Position numbers and translations under genes: made by a program
The notes under the pieces: model-generated
Told to the model about the DNA's origin: nothing
Database searches by the model: none
What the model saw: the letters and a program-made list of their open reading frames with translations, nothing else
Assembly: GCA_002633005.1 (NCBI GenBank)
Contig: NMRA01000101.1
Location: forward strand, 261,766-325,765
Reading direction: 5' to 3'
Origin: Phoronis australis
Lineage: Eukaryota > Phoronida > Phoronidae
Length of the DNA stretch: 64,000 nt
In this document: positions 35,401 through 50,400 of the stretch, one piece after another
How positions within the stretch are numbered: the first letter of the stretch is position 1
How the letters are laid out: the number at the start of each line of letters is the position of its first letter

Positions 35401-38400
35401 TTTGGCTGTTTTATTTTTGTATTTCCTGTCATTGTGTTCCAAATAACTCACTACCAAGGGATTAGCTTATCTACTACTGTACTAGCCAAAAGTATTCAGA
35501 CTAAGTGACCCAGAATTCCCTGTCATGATGGCTGGGTAGAAGCTGAATTTATCATCAGAGTAGACTTCTCTCATTTCCGAGAATGAAGGAAAATTGAAAA
35601 GAAAGTTAAGGTGGTTAAGCCATTTTGTAATTAGACTTTAGCTGCCCTTTAGGCTCTTTCATATTGACTTAACTCTGAGCAGAGCGTCGACGTAAACAGC
35701 GCAGTTAACTGGACTGTTCATACTGGCTTCTATATGAACATCGAAGTAAACAGTTGGTGATGCCGTCGTCACCGAAGTTATTGCAAGGTAGCGCTGCACG
35801 CTAAGATTTTTTTGGTGCAAGAATTTGGGAACATTTACATGTGCTAAATGACATTAAACTTATTTTTAAATCGATTGGTTGTTATTAGAGCAAAATATAA
35901 GCAGCTATCAGTGACGACACTACCCTGTAACTGTTGACGAAAACAGTGGCACCTGGCAAAAATTTTGCTGTGTCGACGCTGCGCTATGAAATCCACCTGT
36001 TAACTGCGATGTTAACTGGAGCTGTTCAATGTTATCCAAGACCGGAGTTAAGCATTCATACTGACCGCAACTCTCCAAACCATCGATGCGTTGATGTTAG
36101 TATGAAAGGCCCTTAACAGTAACAGTAACTAGTCATTATTTGATGTTAACAGGAAAACGGTATTTCGTCTGATTACTTTTGTCTTGTGCTGTATTGGTTT
36201 CTTCAATATGAATTAATGCCCAGGCTCCTTAAATTGGGAGGTACAAAAATCTGGTTCGGAATTCAGCTAAGCATGAGTGTTTTAAAACAAAATTTTAAGG
36301 GGTTAGGGAATGGGTATTTTCCCAAACGATGAATTTGCTCATGCAAAATGCCTTCACTATTTTTCACATGAATACAGTGATGTGCACATGGACCTAAAGA
36401 ACCATTTTACATCTCATTCAGTAAGAAGCGGTTATGTTGATTTGTTCTTGAAAATAGCAGGTGTCGTTGAAACTGACTATTCGTTACCCAAGGCTAACCA
36501 AACTGTGTACTTTTGGAGCTAAAATCCTCACAAGATAGTTTTCACAAAGACACTCAGGTGCATTCAAGGTAGTCTTAAGTACTAATTAATTGGAGGGGGC
36601 ACTATTTATAGCATTGGGAAAAAGTGAAAATTTGGAAATTTTGAGTGTGGGTGTCCAGTCGAATATGGACGATAAACTGTATGAAAATGATATTTATGTT
36701 CTAAGTTACAGAGATTTATATTTTATTTAGCTTTAAATTAGTAACTGTGTTCCTTCAAAAATGGAACAATTTTATACTGATCGTAGATTTTAAACTTAGG
36801 AAACGGGGTTTTCTGAGTATTCAGTCTGATTTTTCTTTCCCTTGCTTTTCTGGTGGCCATGATATACAGTTCTTGTAAATTGCTTTTAGTTCTATACTGG
36901 GCTTCACCTCCACTATTCAAAATCCATAAGGGCTAATAAAACAATTATTTTCTCACCCAGGGCCATAAATCCTTTGTTAAGCTGTGTTTACTTACAAAGG
37001 CCAACTGGGGACAGTCCTATGATTATGAGCAGGGTTCACAAAGAACTGCTTTCCTGACCTTGCATGTCAATTTGGCCATGGTGTAAAACCCATCCACAAA
37101 ATTCTAAGCCACTATACTAGCTAGTTACCCCTTCCAAGCCCGCAATGTCAATTTGCAGATACTTTTTTCTCAAGTCTTTATGCTGAAAGAGTTAAGAGAA
37201 CACGGCCTCAGCCCAATCTTGGTCAAGATTCGCATAGACAAATCACATTGTGTGGAATCTGAAATTTTACCTGAAGTGTGCTGCAGGATTGGTCAGTTTT
37301 TATGTTGGGTTTTGATTACAGTTTGATGGCTTTGGATGTGGATTATCTTAGGAAGTTTATGTCTGAGTAATCTGACTTGGTTCTTGATTTATGTCATGAT
37401 ATAACGTAGCTTAAGTATACAGCAATTGTTGACAAAGAGGGAAATTCAAAACAATTTACAATATTGTTATTTTGACAAATTAATGTTAACAGTTAAAGGA
37501 AACTACTGCCTAGAAATGAAAACAATGTTCATTTTCTCATGATTGTGAATATTTAATTTAATCAGTGTTTTTTTTGGAATTTGAACAAAATAACAACACT
37601 CCTTTACTCATTTCTGTTCCAGATGAGAGTACCAAGTGTCTCCAATTAAAGCTGACAGACGTAGATCTAGAGGACTCACATTATGTGTGCCAGTCTGTCT
37701 GTCTTGAGGCACAAGACGAATCAACAACCTCATTGCCTGCTTATACAGCATTGATAAGTAGGTCGTCGGAAATATTACCCGTAACAGGCGACTGTATAAC
37801 TGTACATCCACCTTGGTAAGTTGTTGTTGGTTGCTCTCACTCACTCTGGCATTTAAACTCTGCAATTTTTCATACTTTTGGACTTTTGCTAGTTCTTCAT
37901 TTATTTAGCATGCAATATGGCCGACAAGTGCAATTCTATTTTGTTAAATTGCTCCATAGTAAAGATTAAGAAGAATTTAGTCTATTAAAAGCATGGTTTT
38001 TCAGCGTGTAAATTTCAAAACAACATTTGCTAAAGATCCCATGATTTACAAAAACGTAATCACCCATTGGAAAGTGGAAAATGATCATTTCGACAATTTG
38101 TTTTGTCAGAAATGGAGAATAATTGTAGATGGATTTTCTTTTTTGTGTCTGGAAAATTTGTCATGACTGTCTTAAATTAAAAAACTCAATAAGTTGAAAT
38201 TAATAAATCTGAAAATCTTTTCATGATCTCAAAGACACATCAAACAGAAAATTTTATTTTGATTTTTTTTAGAAAAAATGTTTTTCCTTTTCTTTTAAAA
38301 TGCATGACGGAAATGTCCGTAATTGTGAAACCCTCCTCGTAAAATCAAACTATAATGTCAGATACAGTCAAATATTCAACATCGAGTGCTTTCATCACAT

Positions 38401-41400
38401 TCATAGTCAAATACATGCACACAAGTTAGAGTATTTAAAGCTCTTTATTTTCTTTAATCACCTAGGCAACAGTTGGATGTTTCAGACAGGCGGATTTTGT
38501 TCTGTCGACATATCACCAGTACAAGTTCTCATCTTAAAGCTGAGGTGAAAAATTCACAAGATAATGGCACGTTGCCTCATCCGGTGATTTGGGAAACAGT
38601 AGCTAGGTGGCGCTGTCCATGCATGACTGGTACGCTACATAGATTTTGGTCTCTCAGGCATTTTAGCAGGTCACTCAATGAATTTTGTTTGTAAGAAACA
38701 ATAGATTGTTTAACGTATTAAATGATAGATTTAACTTTTGGAGTATTAAGTGTCAACAATGGAATGTGGAGACTGACTCTGTTGTTCAATGTCATAACTG
38801 TGATCACCACTAGCTGGCGCCCTGTTTCACCAGTAACATAAACTAGGAGAGTAGTTATTACCAAACATTGTTGTATACTGCAACCACTTTATTGTGTAGA
38901 TGTCACAAATTCACACGCTTCTAAAGGTTTGATTTTTTGACAGTAGTCACTTGTAGATGTTCTAGATTTTGAGAACCAGTTTGAAGTGGATAAAACTGGT
39001 TCTCAAAATCTGGAACCATCGTAAGTGCATGAGTTACCTTTTTTAATTTTTTCTTATTTAACTTAAGACCTCATTCATACTTGGCAATGCTCAGCTGATC
39101 CTGCCAATTGAGTTCTGTCATGCTACGCATGATTGACCGATTTTTCTGGTCAATATTAGCTGCAGTGAACTTGAGCCACAGTTACATAAAGCTTCTGACT
39201 TTTCAGATAAAAACCAGTCATAAACGGATCCAGTTCAGCAATAATTGGAGATCATCTGGAGTGTATATCACTTGTTGTCGACCTCTAAAGCTGGTGTTTG
39301 GTGCATCGTCAGACAAAGTTTAAATTCATTCACCTTGCCAATTTCTCAATTTGCACGATTTTGGCAGACTATTGGTCCATTTGTTGATAATGGCCAGAAA
39401 TGCCTTAGTGATTGTTAGCAGATCCATCGTCACGGAGTAGCACCAAATTCACATTCTTTAAAATATGAATACTACCTTCGATCTGACTCAAAACCACTGA
39501 GACCCAGTGTGTGGGATTCACTGAGCATGACCCATTATGTGTATGAAATACAACGTGAGACATGAAACCAATGCTAGTCCGAGGTACTGGGAAAGCAATT
39601 GAAGGAGAATGGTGAGCACTGACCATGACTGGTGATGAAAATCACTTGAATGCTGGAAAAATTTTGTCTGATGGTGTACTGACACCCGATCAACACTCCC
39701 AACAATTTCCTATTGTCAGCTGATAATACCATTGTTTAACCTCATCGGATCAATGTCAGAATTTTTTGGTCATGATAATTGATACACACTCAAAATGAAC
39801 AAGGCATTCTTTACCCTGCATATTTGTGTCCTTTGAAGTAAATGGTTTCATAGCCAACCAGCCAGCTGTATGAATATTAGGGTCAAAATACTGCTGGGAA
39901 TTGCTGCATGTTAACAACAATTAATAATAGTAATGGAATAGTGGTGTCTAGAATTACTGTGCAAAACAAAAAGGCGACACGTTACGTAGGCCTTCTACAG
40001 AGTCTGACCTGTGGTTACAGACACTGTGGTTTAATTTTGCTGCTGTTACTCTTCAAAGCTACCAGCCTGCTCGAGGAATTTTTTGCAAATATTTTTTTAA
40101 ATGTTTATGTTACCTATTACAGTTTTCACTATAATTGCTGTACTTTGGTAAGTGAAACACCAACCGACATGGTGTTCAGATGTTTCATACTCCATCCAGC
40201 ATTTCGGCACCAGGAATCTGCTCCACCTGTTGTCTCCTTAATATGTTTCTGCAGGTTACATTGACCTGTTATCACCTGCATTACCAACTGCAGTTGAGAC
40301 CTGGTCAGACTCAATAGCTTGGTAGTTCGAATGGGAGTTACCCAGCTCACTAACCTCTTTTGTTCTTCTACAGTTACTTCTGTTAGTCCAAGATGTTTTC
40401 TATCCTTTTAATGACCAATCCCTTATTCCATGTTTGGCTCATCAATCAGCTGCCTCATCACTCTGGATGCCAATGTGTCCAGGCAACTGTGATATGGTTA
40501 TATTTACTAATATTTAGGTTAGTGATACATTGCTGAACACTAATGTTACTTCACATTGTTTTTAAGACATTAATAGCTACCTGACTATTAGACAGGATAG
40601 CTGCAGGTTTATTTTGGATTCCTTTTCGACCAGTTCTTCTGCAACTTTAGAAATTGGAAAACTGGGGGTGCATGCAAAATCTGGGAGTCAAATAGCAGTT
40701 GCCTTTTTTCACTTAAAGCTTAAGTGAACAATCTAATAAATGTCATTTTTGGGCATCATTCCTTGGTGCTTGCAACAAAGAAAAGTCTGTTGTACACTTG
40801 TGACACATGAATGCGCTATTTACTAAATTTCTGCAACATCTCAGAAAGTCGGTTTGCTGGTATTAGAATACTGATATCTTATAATGAGGTGAAAAACAAT
40901 TCTGATAATTTGTTTTAAGGTATGCAACCTTGTGGAAGAAGAACTGTTGATTGAAAAATTAGCAAAACAAAGAACTTGGCCAATAGGTGACGTGCAAGGG
41001 AGAGTGTAATTGTCGTTGACATTAATTTTGTGTCAAATTTTATTGGGTCATTTTTTTACCCATGTTGTTCTGACGTTGTTTATTTAGTACAGCTTGTTCC
41101 AAGACTAGCACTCTGGATACAAATTAAAGTGCTTGCGAAAACATCAGCAGTTTTGATTTTATTTGAATGACTAGCAAAATTACCCTGGCTTGAAGACATT
41201 CCAATTACTGGTATTTTTGTTCCCAGTGAAAATGCTTATTAAAATACTAGCGGGTATTTGGTTTAGTCAGTGGTGGTAATTAAGCATACAGAGTGTACAT
41301 CACTCAGTTGTTGTTGTCTGCCAAAAGATGTCACTTCAGTTTTCTATAATGAATCTTGCTGTGTTGTCTGCTGAAATGTAGGATCAAATCCTCAAAACCA

Positions 41401-44400
41401 GTAGCTGGGTACAGAAATTACCGGTACTAATGTTTGGAACAATGTTAAAGTTTGTTGGTATTAGTCATGTTTAGAACATGCCTCAGTGTTCTGTAGGTGC
41501 ACATGTCTTTTCTTCAGATCACTTGATAAAGTGCCAAGACTGCCCATCGTATTCCTGTGATCAAGCATCAAATTCCAAGGTAAATTAAAAGTTGGTTGTG
41601 ACAGTTGATGAGCACTGTCTTCTCCAAGTAGATCTACTTAATGTGCCAAGTTATACGTTAAGGACTGTTTTAGTATTCAAGTCCATGTAGTTTAATGCAT
41701 AGCATTGCGAATCTCACATTGTAACAAGCAAAAGTAGTATAAACAGAATGTTGCGAAAACAACTAAAGCATTTTGTTTAGAAACAACATAAAGCAAGCTA
41801 ACACTGTCAACTTTTTAAAGATTGGAACTTTGGCTTCAGTTATTTTGTTAAAACCTTGACTTAAAAACACCAGGGTTTCTCATTTGTGTGGATGGGTTGT
41901 AGTATTTGAAATACAAAACACCAGGTTTTCCATAAGACTTGAGATTTCTTTTACCTATATTCAGCATGCTCAAGCCACTCTCCTGTAATCCTCTTGTCTG
42001 GGTCAATTGTGTGTGAATTGTAAATATTTGAACACTTCATGCCTATGTGTTTGATTTCACCATAGTGATCTCAAGTGTTTGAGATTCTGTGGTGAGATCT
42101 ATTGTGTGTTGGTGAATTGTACATTGCGTAGTAGAATTTATTTTTTGAGATGTGACCCACTTGATAGCTGTGCTAGCCTGGCAAATGCCAAAGTCAAATG
42201 TTTGCTGATCACTGCCCACAATGCTAAGAATGTTCAGAGATTACAATGATAATGTTATGATAATATTATGATAATGATAATTTTTGTGTCATGGGTTCAG
42301 TAAGGAAAGACAAGATTCCATTGACTACAGTTTCACTCTTTTATTTCAACCTTCACAAAATACCCAACCCACTATGCTCTATCCTCTCATTGCTCCAATT
42401 ACAATTACCCCAAGGCGAGGTTTCCATTATTTTGCAGATGTGTATATGCATAATTAAAATGGCTGCCTGTCCCTCCACAGTCATAATTATTATTAACAAT
42501 ATAAATTATAGGGACACCGTGGGTTTTGCAATGCCGATGTTAAAATAAGAATATTTATATTAAATAAACGATCAGTTTCGGTGAGTTTTTAAGTCATGCT
42601 TTTTGCTTTGTATAAGATTGTTTGTCTTCACTGATTCAGTTTTTAGTCACAGTAGCATCAGTCCAAGTTTCATTCCTCAGTGGTCATAGTGAGAACGAAA
42701 CCAACTTCAAGTAACAGTTCTGGAGGTGTCGTTGCTGATGATGATAACAGCACGTCAATTAATTCTAATTTGTGATAACTATATTCTATGCAGTTGCAAT
42801 AGCAATGCAAAGCTGTCTTTATTGCACTGAGTGTTGACTGAAATTTGTGACAAACTTTCTCTTCCTTACAGCCTGATGGTGACATTGATTTGTGTTGCAC
42901 CCAAGGAAGCGTTGTGACCCACTTAACAACACACAAAGTGCCCTCTGTTGTCTATGATTCCATCTTAGACTGCATTGAAAATAGCAGCAGTTCTGGGAGC
43001 AATCTGGTGTCTTTTCAAGCAACAATTCTTCGAGTTTTTTGTTCCAAATTGTCAAGGAATGACATCAGGTAAACACTTCTGAGTGAAAATTCCAGTCCCT
43101 GTTAAACTTTCTTTATTTTCTATCATGGTGGTCTAGGTGGAAACTAATGGTCTATTTTATTTGCTAAATAATTCAAAAAAGTAAATAAGTCTTGCGTCAG
43201 CATTTTGCCTTGTGTAGATTTCCAAATGAAGAAAAGTACACAATTTACAAAGTGCCAAATCTGCTGACTAAATTTCAAAAAATCTGTTTATTTAAAAACA
43301 TTAAGTTAAATAGACTAATAGGAATGACAATAGGCTCATCTGTTCTGACTTCCCCAATTCCATGTTTTAATTATGTTCATGCACCACTCATGAGAGACTG
43401 GATAATAGCCAGACATGGATTTTGGGGATGGTCTTGGGTGATTTGGTTATGTAATAGCTATTCAAAAATAAAGCATTGAAAAGCATCATTTACTTTAATT
43501 TATAAATTCAGTGTATTCATGATCTGCAAGAACTGTTGCATTATTGCATCGCTGTTGGAAATGAAACAAAGATCCGATGCCTTGGTGGAACATGGCACTA
43601 AATTTCTTGAATCAGGGCTTTCTAATTTTTGTCCACTTTTGTTGTCAAATGTCAACAAGATGGTTTTTGCTTAGTGTTAAGAGGAGTTTCTGTAATGAGG
43701 TCATGGCAAGGATGTTTGAACTACGGATGCTGTTTATAAACTATGTCAACCTCTGCTCATGTGAAATAACTAGGTGGAGGCTGGTTGTTGAAGACTTGTA
43801 TGGATGTTTCTGTGAGGTGGTCTTGCCAGAAAAATGTGAACAACTTCAGTCATGGGCGGATGTCATCAGCAAGGGGGAAGGCTCTGTGTGTGTCTTCAAA
43901 GATCTTGAAGTGAAACAGAGAATTACAAAAGACAGGTAAAGGCTCACTATAGAGTGATTTGAGTGTTAAGTTTGTTTGAATCAAATGATGGCAGAAATGA
44001 TCTTTAAGATAACTGTATTCTCCATTGGCCTGAAGTTGTGAATCTTAGCATGAAATTTAGTTGGTTGTTGCATTCCCAGAATTTCCTCCAATGACCGATG
44101 ATGTGGTCTTCAGACATAAATTATTCTGTCAAATATGTGATTTTTCTCTCTCTTAAACCTGTCTTCAGTCCACAGTCAGTTTTATCATGACACTGAATAT
44201 TGTTCAGCAGTTTGTTCCAGGCTCTTGAGTCATGACCATTATGTTCAGACAAAAATGTGCGGAATAAGACCAGCCAATAAGAGTAATTAGAGTTTATAAT
44301 TGACAACAATTTATTGAGGAAAAGACCATTTATTTTGTTATTAATTCAAACACATTTGAAAACAATTGTAATGCATTTTGCTTAGCACTGGTGTTCTGAG

Positions 44401-47400
44401 TGAGACTGCCTTTGTAAAGGGCTAAGGACCCAGCATAAAGTACTCATTTGTGGTTTATTGCCATGGCCTTACAAAACTAAAAAATCTGAATCCATCCTAG
44501 GACATTTTGAGACAATCCATAAACAGTGCCATGTAAAAGTATTAGAATGCCTTCATTACCAAGAATCAAAGTTCTAATAAATAAGTATTTAATGTGTTCA
44601 CAGTCTATCCATAAATTATAAAGTATATTTTATGAAAATACTTAATATGTGCATGAGTCTTCATATTCACACGATTCTATTTTTTAAAGCAAAGTAATTT
44701 TTCATGGAAATTGCCAAATTTTCCACAAAAAGGAATTCTGCTCTCACGAAACTTTAAAATTCTGTTCTTTTATTCCATTAGGAACAAAAACTTGCCTGAG
44801 ATTTTCTTTTAAGGCTTTTAGCCTGACAGCTCTGTATTTTTTCAATAATGACGTCTTCATTTTTGGTAGCAGAGCGCTCCTGGCTAAAATGCCTTTCAGA
44901 AGATCCAAACACGCTTTTGTAGTGAATAGAATAAACAGAATTTGCTAATTTCACGTGAAACATCGTGTTAGTGAAAATTACGGCAAGATTTTTTATGAAG
45001 AACTGCAGCCACATAGTTACGAACATTTGTGCAATATCTTAAATTTGTCCGTCCATAAAAAACTTCTGTGGTCATCAAAAGTTTTTAAAATGTATACTTT
45101 GCGTGTCTACAATTAAGCATTCATTACCTATTTTAGATCCTTGTTAGCAAAGATATTCTTTTCAGTGTCATCTTAAGTATGAGCAATGTTAAGTTTTAAG
45201 AAATTATTCTCAAATACTCAAAATGCACACCAGTCTGCACTTTGCTATGACATTTTTAAAAACATGCGAGTGACCCGCTGTCTTGATGACCAGCAATACC
45301 CCCTTGGTAATCTTGTGAGCATGTTGAGCAGACGATTAATAGGAATACCAGCGCTGGATGTCGCAGGACCGTGCACAATCAGAAACAAATTGGTTCATGA
45401 CTACAGGGTCTTGCCATCTTTAAGGCTCCAGAGGATGCTTTTTCTTATTGTGAGATTAATTTATAAGTTGATTTAATTTAAGGTAACTCGTTTAATAGGT
45501 GATTTCTTTTAAAACTTGTTATGATTATGTTCAATATTTATGTGCATTGTAGCTCATTCTTTCCTTGATCAAATTTTGAATATCTCATTCTTAAGAAATA
45601 CATGTTTTATTTGAAATTTCATACTCAAGGTCCATCAAAAAGTCAAACTGCTGTACTGTATGAGGCTCACATTATCACTGGTGGCTTTCAAGGATGTTGC
45701 TGTACCCTGATTTATTTTCATTTTAGTTGTCCTGGTTTGTTTACCCTTATCGAGAGTCTTTGGGCCCCATCTCAAGTGACTGCCCGAAAGGTGGATAGTC
45801 AAAACAGCACTGAAAATGTAAGATCTCGGTCTTTGCATTATATTATCTGTTGTGTTTGTAAGACACTATATGAAGCTAAATTTTAACTAGGGTGTAGATA
45901 CAATTCTGAACACCAATTTGATTCTCTAAAAACCATGCACAGACCAGCAAACACCAAGCTTGTGGTTCAGATTTCGTAGGATTTTAAAAAAAATTCCAAA
46001 GTTGGCTAACTTTGGAAATGGCTGATCAGGTTGAGGTGAAACTTTCGCACGCTGTGTTTTATGCACAGTTGTCCATGATGCTATTAGGAATTGCTTTTTA
46101 AACTTCACCTTTGCAAGACGGGCTATCTGAAATAAGACTTAATGTATGATTTTTATGAAAAACATAAAGTTGCATGAAACGAAAACTGTTACTGCATTTT
46201 TTTGAGATATGTTGAATATTTAAATCGTACAAAATTTGGTCTTGTTATTGAATGGATACTGTTGTTTTGATAATGCACCTTTTGCTAATACTTACTAAAG
46301 ACATGGTCACATGACCCAATTAATTGCATGGATTTGTAATTTGAAGCACAGATTTGGCATTTTAAGGTCTGGGACTGGGACCGAAGATGTAATTCAGAGG
46401 CAGAGCCATAGAATCATTTGTACGCTATCTATCTTGGGTGGTTATTTCATTTTTAGCTTTTCTTAAGATAAATAACTGCTACCTGTTAATAATAAATTGC
46501 TTTAGGAATGCTCCAGTGGACCTGCCAAGACACCTCCCCATTTCTGCTACCAAGTGTCTGTACTGAGGCACCAGTCAAAGTGTGACCTCACTAAACAGAA
46601 GTCTGTGCGAGACTTGACCAGTGTCCATCCCCGTACTCTTCGGGAGATCCTACAGGTGAGTGGGAGGGTATGTGTGATGTTAAGATGGTGGGTTGAGGTA
46701 GAGAATGATGTTAAGTCTCAGCCCATTGTGGGGTGAAACAGCAAAAAGCCGTAATGTATCTTCTTGTGATCGAATTTCTATTGCACCCTTCCTTCTTTTG
46801 TAGGTAGACCTTTTATTTGAAAGAAAGGCAGAATACTTGTGTTATTAGGAAAAATTTCTACAAATTTGCTCTTGATTCTTGTATTCATTGCACAGTAGAT
46901 GCATGCATTATTACTTCTAATACAATCTTGGACTCTTTTGTGTTGGTCAAACTCTAGATTTCCATTACAAGAAGAAGTTTCTACCCCAAACATTATTGGA
47001 TATTGACTTTAGCCTGGTTTTAGTAATTCTAGCACATCATATTCAGGTGTTGTGTTCCTTGTGAAACCAGAGAAGCAGATTTGTATTAGAATACTTGTGT
47101 CTTTCGAGAGACCTTTGGGTGAATATGTCGAATTTTAAAATCCGCCCAGTGGACGTAGCCGCCCTGGTTGTTTTGGTCTTGCTGCTCACTTCAACTTTGA
47201 AAGTGGTGACAGCACCATGCTGAGTGTAGGTTAGGGTTCGCCTGACTCATGTTATAAACCAACCTTGTCTGATTTCACTGAAAAATTGCTCCTACATATT
47301 TTTGTGTTATCGTTGGGTGAATTTGTCTTTATTGTAAACAACTATCCGTAATTCATTTTTGAAGCATCAAAATTAACCCAGAAATAGCAAAGTTACCGCT

Positions 47401-50400
47401 TGTGCTTTATGGCTTAAATCTTGAATACTCCAGCACACTGTCCAAAATAGGGCTCACAAAATAAATCTGCCACCAACCTGAGACAGTCATGTGAGGATAG
47501 CCCTATCTTACCTGTATGTTGGTGACTAAAGTTTGCAGGAAACTTCAATAATTCACCTATCAAATGATATTTGAAGAAAATATGTTTGTAGTTCTGGCAC
47601 TCAACCTTTAGTGAGACTTTGTAATTTTTCTGTACTCACTATGTGCCCGCCCAAGGTTAAATAAGACAATTGTTTTACTATTCTGACATTATGCATTGTT
47701 AGTTGATTACATATTTCACTTAATATTAATCCAAGTTTAAATTGACCAAAGGGTCAAGTAAAGTGTGTGTGCACTAAACCGGCTGTCCATTAGAGGGTCA
47801 GGATCCCTGTGCCGTGTGCAAATACCACCCAAGCACATATATTCATGATTGGATACCAATTATTGACCCCAGGGAAAATGTTTACTCATTCTTCCATGTG
47901 TAAACTAACCACAAATCCTTTAAGCTAATTTAGACTTGATTGACCAGAATGAAATATCCAGGCACCTACTTTTGTTATTCCTAATCTAATTACCATGGCG
48001 ATAACCTTGGAGAGATCTTTACTCAATGTACAGTGGGGTAACTTGGAGGCAACATTGGTCAGTTCAGGGTGCCTAATCCACCTTTGGAGACCTCTGTGAA
48101 AATGCATAGATTGTTAAGGCTGGTCTATGTTTGCTGTCCCATTATGTAAACAGATAATCCTTCATGCCAATATTGTGAAGTGACCACTATGTGGTATCTG
48201 GGCACCTCCTGGCTTTCTATGTCAATATTCAGAGGCAATGACCTTGTTTTTCCTCAGTAAATCCGCTGGTGAACTGGTTCTAGCAGATTGCATTTAAGCT
48301 CACTGAAGTTTGGGATTATTGCAATAAGTCAAAATTATTGTTGTTGAAATTGTATACAACATGATGGACTGTCGTGGAAAAATCACCACCATTTGATGAT
48401 CAAGCATTAGACAAGTGTGAAGCCAACACAGTAGTTCATTAAACTCACTTGGTGTACATAGGCTGGTGTGTTATACCATCTTGTAATCCACAACTCATAT
48501 TATGTCATGACTTATGTACTTACTGGGTGTAAAATGAGAACCCTTAAGCTCTCCACCAATTGAGCGGACAATATGGCTGACAAGTCAGGAATTCTATTTG
48601 TCAAGTTTCTCCTAAAAAATTAATGCTAAATTAGTTTAGTCTATTGCTAGCATGGTTTCTACTGTGTATAGATGTCAACAACATTAAATTTTGGTAATTA
48701 AAAAGTGTATCCATTATTTGCCCTAAGGCAGTTGTCTTCAGAAAGGACAATTTTGTGCTAAGTAACTGGAAGATTACCTTAACCCGCAGGGATCGTTAAC
48801 TTCAATATTTTCTCTATGTAACCAACATATGGTATTGCAGGACTTCCTAGCTTAGAAAATAGTTTTTATCAATAAAGAAAACCTAGAAAATTAAGGCCAC
48901 AATTTCTGTAGCGTTCAAAGATTATGCATAAGTGGATTTTTCATACTTTGATAGAATTGAAGCAGTTAAATGTTACTGATACAGTTTTTGAAATGTGCCA
49001 TTTTACTTTCAGATGTCTGACAGTACTGAAGAATCGCTGCGCCTCAGTTGTTATGCCAAGTTGCTCTGTATGTTGGAGTTGAATGAGGTCAGATGAGAAT
49101 GATTTTTGATGTGTTTTATTGTTCATCTGGAGGTTGATAAAGAACAGAAATATTAGTAAAAACAGAGACATGGTCTAATAACAAACATGAACAAGTATTA
49201 AGTTTTTGTATACACGCAATCAACTTAGTTTCAATTAATTTTTTTTTTTTCACTAATATCCATTCTTATAACACTATGTGCCCACATTTATATCGCTTGA
49301 CTGCGATGCATAAGCTCCTAATAAAAGCTCTGTCAACATCTATAATGTCCACTTCTCTTAAAACTCTCAGAAGTTATTAAAATGACAATAAATATAAGCC
49401 GGGATTAATATATAATAATGATAAACATAAGTGTCTGAAGTAAATTGGTGTTTCTTGCACCAGAACGTGACTGAGCCACCTGCACCATTTCATGGATAAT
49501 TCTCTTACAAGAAAAACACGCATTTCTGAAGATGTGCGGGAATTTTCACTGCTGCTGCTTCAGCCTTGTATGGTGCAACTTGCACTAGGATCAAAGCGAG
49601 CACGGCGCCAGAGTCAGACGAAGTTGTGATGTCCACATTGTCCAGTTTGAGCTAGACTCAATTAAGTGTAATTACCCACAAACTATAGTAAACATCTCTG
49701 CATGTACATAGTGGCGAATTTTCGAAATACATATTAAGCCAATAATTTTCGTTTAAAATAAACAATATGCCAGACTCAGCCTGAAAAAACAAGGTAGTAT
49801 GGTTTTCGATTTTTAAATATTGATGAACTATTAACTTAAAACTACAGATGTTGGTTACGTATTGAAGATAAACTATCGTGTGTATTGATATACTCGGAAG
49901 ATTTACAAACGGTGATCATTATTAGCAATACCAAGTGGTTTATTCTCTTAATATACAACAAAACTAAATTACACCCAGTGACCAAATTAGATGTCAGTAA
50001 CTTTTAAGACAGCGCTTATCACCTAGTCGTGTCGAACTAGTTTATTCGAGGAGTAGCACGCTATCCGAAAAACTGGTAGTCGGTAATCAGCTGGCAGTGG
50101 AACACGTGTCATGAAGAATAACTGTGGTTAGCTTCAAAATCAATGAGAAAATCCAAGTGCTAGATGAGGTGGCTCAGTGGTCACCGGCTAACTTGCAAGT
50201 TTCATTGACGATCAAAATTTGCCACTGTTCTAGCACTTCAAGATGAACCCAAGCTACTGTTTTAAGATATTTTGTAATATTTAAAATGTCATCAAACCCA
50301 TACTTTTTATGCGCCCACATATTTATATGTGGACGCATTATGCCGTCATCTCTGTCCGTCCGTCCGTCCGTCCGTCCGTCCGGGCGGCGTCCGTCCGGCG

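Noticed and set aside
36738-36920. Minus-strand 60-codon basic frame
   Set aside because: Lies near a dispersed repeat, has no family match or splice partner.
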